Assembly: GCA_002707185.1 (NCBI GenBank)
Contig: PAMF01000066.1
Span: 1 to 10,838, forward strand
Direction of reading: 5' to 3'
DNA length: 10,838 nt
From: Chloroflexota bacterium
GTDB lineage: Bacteria; Chloroflexota; Dehalococcoidia; UBA3495
Position numbers and translations under genes: made by a program
Shown: positions 7,332-10,838 of the stretch, in pieces
Layout of the letters: every line of letters starts with the position of its first letter
How positions within the stretch are numbered: the stretch's first letter is position 1
Notes under the pieces: model-generated
Databases searched by the model: none
What the model was told of the DNA's origin: nothing
What the model saw: the letters and a program-made list of their open reading frames with translations, nothing else

Positions 7332-7439
7332 CCAAAAGTCATTTTTTAGATATCCTATATATGAGAAATATACACCGATGACGTTTTCTCTCGTGAAATT
7401 AACTCGGAGACCACAAGTTAAATAAAGGAGCACCTATTT

Positions 7440-8339
7440 ATGACAACCGTTGGCAGTGGGAAATACACGTACGAACTTGTCGAAAGCTGGGCTAAGTTAC
7501 CAGCCGGTGAAACATTCGGCATGGTGAGTGCAGTAGCGACGGATTCACAGCACAGGGTATATGGGTTTCAACGAAAAGACCCACCCATAATAATTTTCAA
7601 TCGTGATGGCAGTTTCGCCGGATCCTGGGGGCTAAATGCAATAGCGAATCCTCACGGAATATTTATTCATGACGACATAGTCTATATAACGGATCGAGAA
7701 GATTCCGTCTGTCTTAAATACACGTTAGACGGAAAGCCTCTACAAGTTATCGGAGACAGAGGAGTTCATTCTGACACAGGATGTGAAGTACCAGGCACGC
7801 TAGTCCCTAGAGCTGCAGGTCCTTTCAACTATCCTACAGAATTAGTTCCATCGCCTTCTGGTGACTTATATGTATCTGATGGGTATAGGAACGCGCGAGT
7901 GCACCGTTTTAGCTCGGACGGCCAGTTGAAGTCCTCGTGGGGACAACCCGGCAAAGGCGGCCCCAATGAATTCCACCTAGTTCATAGCATGATGGTTGGC
8001 GCTGACGGATTATTGTACGTATGCGACCGAGAAAACAATCGGATACAAATCTTTGACCAAGACGGCAAATATATTGAGATGTGGACCGATTTGTTACGAC
8101 CTATGGACATATCCCAAGATGCCGATGGCACATTCTGCATAAGCGAAGGTGGGAACGATGCCCGCCAGGGATTCACTACTGACACAGATTCGCGAATCAG
8201 CTTGATGGACAGTAAAGGAACCCTTCTGGCCCGATGGGTGATACGTGGAGGACATGGGAGTTGGATGGATCATCACGGTGACATATACGTAGGAGTCCCT
8301 GACGGTGTGGGTATAGATAAATACGTAAAAAAGAGCTAA
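7440..8339 (+). CDS. NHL-repeat beta-propeller, PAL-like (peptidyl-hydroxyglycine amidating lyase family)
   Basis: A 299-residue NHL propeller resembling the lyase domain (PAL) of peptidylglycine alpha-amidating monooxygenase, which splits an alpha-hydroxyglycine into an amide and glyoxylate. Repeats are visible as VYITDRED (81-88), LYVSDGYRNARVHRFS (143-158), LYVCDRENNRIQIF (192-205) and a closing IYVG. Residues matching the PAL zinc ligands are H72 (PHG), H182 (VHS) and H272 (GHG). Y149 and R45 match the catalytic Tyr and Arg. The Met and Asp flanking the last His in animal PAL are not kept. There is no signal peptide or membrane helix, so it is predicted cytosolic, and no copper hydroxylase partner is present. 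Its true substrate is unknown and may not be a peptide. It faces a close paralogue tail-to-tail across a shared terminator. Confidence 0.85.
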   Translation: MTTVGSGKYTYELVESWAKLPAGETFGMVSAVATDSQHRVYGFQRKDPPIIIFNRDGSFAGSWGLNAIANPHGIFIHDDIVYITDREDSVCLKYTLDGKPLQVIGDRGVHSDTGCEVPGTLVPRAAGPFNYPTELVPSPSGDLYVSDGYRNARVHRFSSDGQLKSSWGQPGKGGPNEFHLVHSMMVGADGLLYVCDRENNRIQIFDQDGKYIEMWTDLLRPMDISQDADGTFCISEGGNDARQGFTTDTDSRISLMDSKGTLLARWVIRGGHGSWMDHHGDIYVGVPDGVGIDKYVKKS

Positions 8340-8357
8340 TCTATTTATCAAGTTGGA

Positions 8358-8397
8358 AAAAAAATGAGTGGCAGGAATTCCTGCCACTCATTTTTTT
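8358..8397. terminator. Perfect 40-bp palindrome, bidirectional intrinsic terminator
   Basis: The two halves are exact reverse complements with no spacer, centred on GAATTC between 8377 and 8378. The inner stem pairs GAGTGGCAGG with CCTGCCACTC. The outer parts are seven A's on the left and seven T's on the right, so a G+C-rich hairpin followed by a U-run forms on either strand. It lies 18 nt after the stop of the plus-strand NHL gene and 28 nt after that of the minus-strand NHL gene, and should end both transcripts. Confidence 0.93.
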
Positions 8398-8425
8398 GAC
8401 CAACATTTAGTATTAATTACATACT

Positions 8426-9304
8426 TTACCGCTGCCTGACATATTTATCTACACTTTGCTCTATGGTTAACCCTAAATAAATATCTCCATTAGCATCCAC
8501 TTCCAGCCCATGAGCGTGTCGTATTGGCCACCTTTCAAGAACCGTACCATCGGCATCCCAAATACTCACATGTGAATCTCCAGATTCATCTGCTTGTTCA
8601 GCAATATAAAATATACCTTCGGAATCTCGGACAATATTGTCCGGCCCGCCCATTCCAGTCCACATAGTTATAAACTCCCCTTCAGGTGAAAATATCTGTA
8701 CCCGACGATTAGCTCGGTCACATACATACACTTTCCCATCGGGATCCACCAAAAGACTGTGGACTAAATGGAATTCACCCGGGGAATCTTTTCCGGGTTG
8801 GCCCCAAGAATGTATCAAACGCCCTTCACTACTAAATCTATGGACACGGGCATTCCTATATCCATCCGATATGTATATGTCCCCAGAAGGACTAGTGGAC
8901 ATTTCAGTACAATAGTTAAACGGTCCAGCTGCTCTGGGACATAAATCACCCGGATTTTCACATCCCGTATCTGAGAATACACCGCGTTCACCAATCACCT
9001 GGATAGGCTTGCCCTCCAACGTAAATTTGACCGCTACATGATCAGATCGATCAGTAATATAAACTTCGTCGTCCACTATATTAATCCCGTGGGGGTCGGT
9101 TATGGCCCCTATACCCCAGCAATTGAGATAGTTCCCGTCCCTATCAAAAACCATGACGGGGGGGTCCTGCCGTTGGAAAGCATATACCCGATGTTGAGAA
9201 TCGGTCGCAACAGAACTTACTACCCCTAGAGATTGCCCTGTTGGCAACTTAGGCCAATCTTGAATTAGTTCATAGGTATAATCCCCTGATCCAACTATAG
9301 TCAT
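8426..9304 (-). CDS. NHL-repeat beta-propeller, PAL-like, paralogue of the facing gene
   Basis: A 292-residue PAL-like propeller, clearly homologous to the gene at 7440-8339. I count 39 identities in the first 60 aligned residues and see no gap until about residue 235, after which this copy is shorter by about seven residues. The same functional residues are present: R45, H72, Y149, H182 and H265 (HAHG). NHL repeats are VYITDRSD (81-88), IYISDGYRNARVHRFS (143-158) and VYVCDRANRRVQIF (192-205). The residue two before the last His is H263 here and glycine in the other copy, a difference near the presumed active site. No signal peptide is seen. AAGGA lies 10 nt before the ATG, and the MTxVGSG start matches the paralogue. 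It lies 50 nt downstream of the amidohydrolase gene on the same strand, so co-transcription is likely. Confidence 0.86.
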   Translation of the reverse strand: MTIVGSGDYTYELIQDWPKLPTGQSLGVVSSVATDSQHRVYAFQRQDPPVMVFDRDGNYLNCWGIGAITDPHGINIVDDEVYITDRSDHVAVKFTLEGKPIQVIGERGVFSDTGCENPGDLCPRAAGPFNYCTEMSTSPSGDIYISDGYRNARVHRFSSEGRLIHSWGQPGKDSPGEFHLVHSLLVDPDGKVYVCDRANRRVQIFSPEGEFITMWTGMGGPDNIVRDSEGIFYIAEQADESGDSHVSIWDADGTVLERWPIRHAHGLEVDANGDIYLGLTIEQSVDKYVRQR

Positions 9305-9354
9305 ATATTATCCATCCTTCTCTATGATATTGGTTTAAAAACTGGCGTATACAT

Positions 9355-10731
9355 TTATATTATCGGCCACACGGAAGGAAAACTAATACCAGTCCGAGAC
9401 AGCAAATGCTCCCCCACTTCCTGGACCTTCTGAATTATTTCCCACACGTCCGCATAGACAGGATTGTAATTTTCAATAACCACGCGGCCATCCACTATCA
9501 CGGTATGTACACTCCGACCATCTGCATTGTAAACCAGATTGTTGATTGGGTTAAACATAGTCCGCCATTCTGGTCGTTTGGTGTCGAATAATACAATGTC
9601 TGCCTTTTTGCCTATTTCTATAGATCCGATCTCATTCGATAGACCTAATGCCTCCGCTCCATTGATAGTAGCCATTTCAAGGGCGGTCTCTGGAGGTATA
9701 AGATCGACGTCCTCCCGACTATCTTTATATAAAACCGCGGCCAAATACATAGACCTCATGGTCTCAACTAGATTAGAGTTATTACCTGCATCGGTTCCTA
9801 AACAAACCGTCAATCCTTGGGTCAGCATTTCAGGCAAAAGGCCAGATCGAGTCATGCCAAATCCAGATTTAATAGCTGCAGTAGGACATACAACTACTTT
9901 AGATCCGCTTTCAGCCAGACAGACTACCTCGGATTCGTCTAAACCCAAACCGTGAGACAATAAAACGTTTGTACCAAGAATGCCGTTATTCCTTAACATA
10001 TGACTGGGTCTAAGGCCAGTGCTGGCTTGGCAATCGGTGACATAGCGCAAACTATTATTGAAATGCAAGGTTAGACCTGTATCGTGCTCATCGGCTATAT
10101 CCTTAGCCAATCTTAAAAGCGGGATACTAGCAAATTCCGGAGAGAATGGCATAGCCCAAGCCCTGACACGGCCATCCAACTCATGATCGTATGTTTCAAT
10201 GGTATCCCTGATCAATATCGACGCGTCCCTAGTAGAAGTTACAGGCAAATTTAAAGGGTTCGGCTTATCGACAACTTGGGCACCTACGACCACCCTGCAG
10301 CCCGATTGTTCGTAAGCACTTAAGCATGCGTCAAGGTATTTAGTACTGCCAGGATCTAGAAAGCAAGTAGTTCCATATTTTAAAAGTTCTGTTATCGCTA
10401 ATAAAGAAGTCCAATATTCCTCCAAGGGAGTCATAGCACTTTGCAAACTGAATACGTTGGGCAGATATTCGGAGCCTAATCCATCAGGAAATATACCCCT
10501 AGTAGCATGAGCATAACTGGCGTGTAAGTGCCCATTAACAAATCCAGGGGTAATTACCATTTCAGACGCATCAATAGCTTGGTCCGCATCCCAGTCTATT
10601 GACGCGTCCGTTTTGCCTACTTTTACGATCCTATCATTCTCTATTAAAACAGCTCCGTCTTTAATAATGCGACGTTCCGAATCCATAGTAACCACAAACT
10701 TCGCTTTTGTTATTTTTATGCTGCGTTTCAT
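9355..10731 (-). CDS. Metal-dependent amidohydrolase, COG0402 (AtzA/TrzA/guanine deaminase-like)
   Basis: A cytosolic TIM-barrel amidohydrolase of 458 residues, the usual length for the family that deaminates or dechlorinates nitrogen heterocycles and related compounds. The N-terminal beta-sandwich is followed by the metal motif NGHLH with H68 and H70. Further ligands are H223 (LHF), H260 (LLSHG) and D314 (GTDAGNNSN), a mononuclear metal set. The C-terminal EIGSIEIGKKADIVLFD (367-383) is typical. The catalytic acid of HxxE is replaced, because the motif reads HFNN with N226, so the reaction may differ from classical deamination. VCPTAAIKSG (281-290) replaces the commoner HCPxSN form. No Shine-Dalgarno precedes the ATG, and a TATAAT ends 7 nt upstream, suggesting a leaderless message. 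The paralogous NHL gene follows 50 nt downstream. Confidence 0.88.
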   Translation of the reverse strand: MKRSIKITKAKFVVTMDSERRIIKDGAVLIENDRIVKVGKTDASIDWDADQAIDASEMVITPGFVNGHLHASYAHATRGIFPDGLGSEYLPNVFSLQSAMTPLEEYWTSLLAITELLKYGTTCFLDPGSTKYLDACLSAYEQSGCRVVVGAQVVDKPNPLNLPVTSTRDASILIRDTIETYDHELDGRVRAWAMPFSPEFASIPLLRLAKDIADEHDTGLTLHFNNSLRYVTDCQASTGLRPSHMLRNNGILGTNVLLSHGLGLDESEVVCLAESGSKVVVCPTAAIKSGFGMTRSGLLPEMLTQGLTVCLGTDAGNNSNLVETMRSMYLAAVLYKDSREDVDLIPPETALEMATINGAEALGLSNEIGSIEIGKKADIVLFDTKRPEWRTMFNPINNLVYNADGRSVHTVIVDGRVVIENYNPVYADVWEIIQKVQEVGEHLLSRTGISFPSVWPII

Positions 10732-10738
10732 TTTATTT

Positions 10739-10744
10739 ATTATA
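10739..10744 (-). promoter_or_regulatory. -10 box placing the start site at the amidohydrolase ATG
   Basis: The minus strand reads a perfect TATAAT here, with 7 nt between it and the ATG at 10731. The usual distance from -10 to start site puts transcription at or next to the A of ATG. Together with the absence of a Shine-Dalgarno sequence this suggests a leaderless mRNA. No -35 is recognisable at 16-18 bp. Confidence 0.35.
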
Positions 10745-10756
10745 ATGGAGCCGAAT

Positions 10757-10829
10757 TAGGATAGTGTGTCTTTGCGATAGATCAAGATCACGCCATAGTA
10801 TCAATTGACACAATATCCCGTCTATCCTA
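10757..10829. repeat. Separated 8-bp inverted repeat TAGGATAG / CTATCCTA
   Basis: TAGGATAG (10757-10764) lies upstream of the amidohydrolase -10 box, and its complement CTATCCTA (10822-10829) overlaps the candidate outward promoter at the window's edge. Mirror sites in front of two divergent units could bind one regulator, but 8-mers in 100 bp can match by chance. Confidence 0.2.
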
Positions 10830-10833
10830 GAGT
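10805..10833 (+). promoter_or_regulatory. Candidate promoter reading out of the window to the right
   Basis: A perfect TTGACA (10805-10810) is followed after 17 bp by TAGAGT (10828-10833, 4 of 6 consensus bases). Transcription would start at about the window's end, so a divergent plus-strand gene is predicted just beyond it. Confidence 0.35.
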
Positions 10834-10838
10834 ATTTC

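Larger units (their letters stand above)
7113..7439. other. Divergent intergenic control region between HAD/LLM and the first NHL gene
   Basis: This 327-bp stretch separates the divergent HAD and NHL genes and shows no coding potential. It holds a good minus-strand promoter (7224-7253) and a long-spaced inverted repeat (7215-7331), both listed separately. On the plus strand only a weak promoter is visible (TTTAGA at 7345-7350 and TATACA at 7369-7374, 18 bp apart). The NHL gene has the strong Shine-Dalgarno AAAGGAG at 7424-7430, 9 nt before its ATG. Confidence 0.6.

Noticed and set aside
8094..8387. 97-codon minus-strand open frame across the end of the first NHL gene and the terminator
   Set aside because: It begins inside the perfect terminator palindrome and runs antisense to conserved NHL repeats, so it is a shadow frame.
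9539..9955. 138-codon plus-strand open frame inside the amidohydrolase gene
   Set aside because: It is antisense to a gene with clear metal-site motifs, has no motif of its own, and is a shadow frame.

Overview
This window looks like chromosomal DNA from a moderately AT-rich, free-living aerobic bacterium. It holds nine genes that appear complete, and I see no RNA gene, transposase, phage gene or CRISPR array. The gene set is a GMC alcohol dehydrogenase, a Baeyer-Villiger monooxygenase, a luciferase-like (LLM) flavin monooxygenase, PAL-like NHL propellers, a COG0402 amidohydrolase and an SDR. That mix recalls marine Chloroflexota of the SAR202/Dehalococcoidia type, which are known for many flavin monooxygenases. 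This assignment is inference from gene content only; no phylogenetic marker is present.

Layout, left to right: an AT-rich non-coding leader (1-338); an SDR dehydrogenase (+); DgkA-type lipid kinase (-); a GMC oxidoreductase (-) followed by a strong hairpin terminator; a Baeyer-Villiger monooxygenase (+) with a good sigma70-type promoter; a LimB-like LLM monooxygenase and, upstream of it, a HAD phosphatase (both -, a probable two-gene operon); a divergent control region (7113-7439) carrying a 12-bp inverted repeat with arms placed almost symmetrically before the two flanking genes; a PAL-like NHL propeller (+); a perfect 40-bp palindromic bidirectional terminator; a paralogous propeller (-); and an amidohydrolase (-), probably co-transcribed with it. 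The right edge has a candidate promoter reading out of the window. The strand pattern + - - occurs three times, so transcription units are only one or two genes long.

How the genes could work together (inference): LLM monooxygenase (oxygenation), SDR and GMC dehydrogenases (alcohol to ketone or aldehyde) and Baeyer-Villiger monooxygenase (ketone to ester or lactone) are the step types used to open alicyclic or monoterpenoid rings. The amidohydrolase and PAL-like lyases would act on C-N or hydroxylated-amide bonds. DgkA is a membrane-lipid housekeeping gene and does not obviously belong to this theme.

The main points for a second look are the altered active-site loop of the Baeyer-Villiger enzyme, the HxxN in place of HxxE in the amidohydrolase, the tail-to-tail PAL-like paralogues, and the inverted repeat in the divergent promoter region. 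I found no clearly new multi-gene system.
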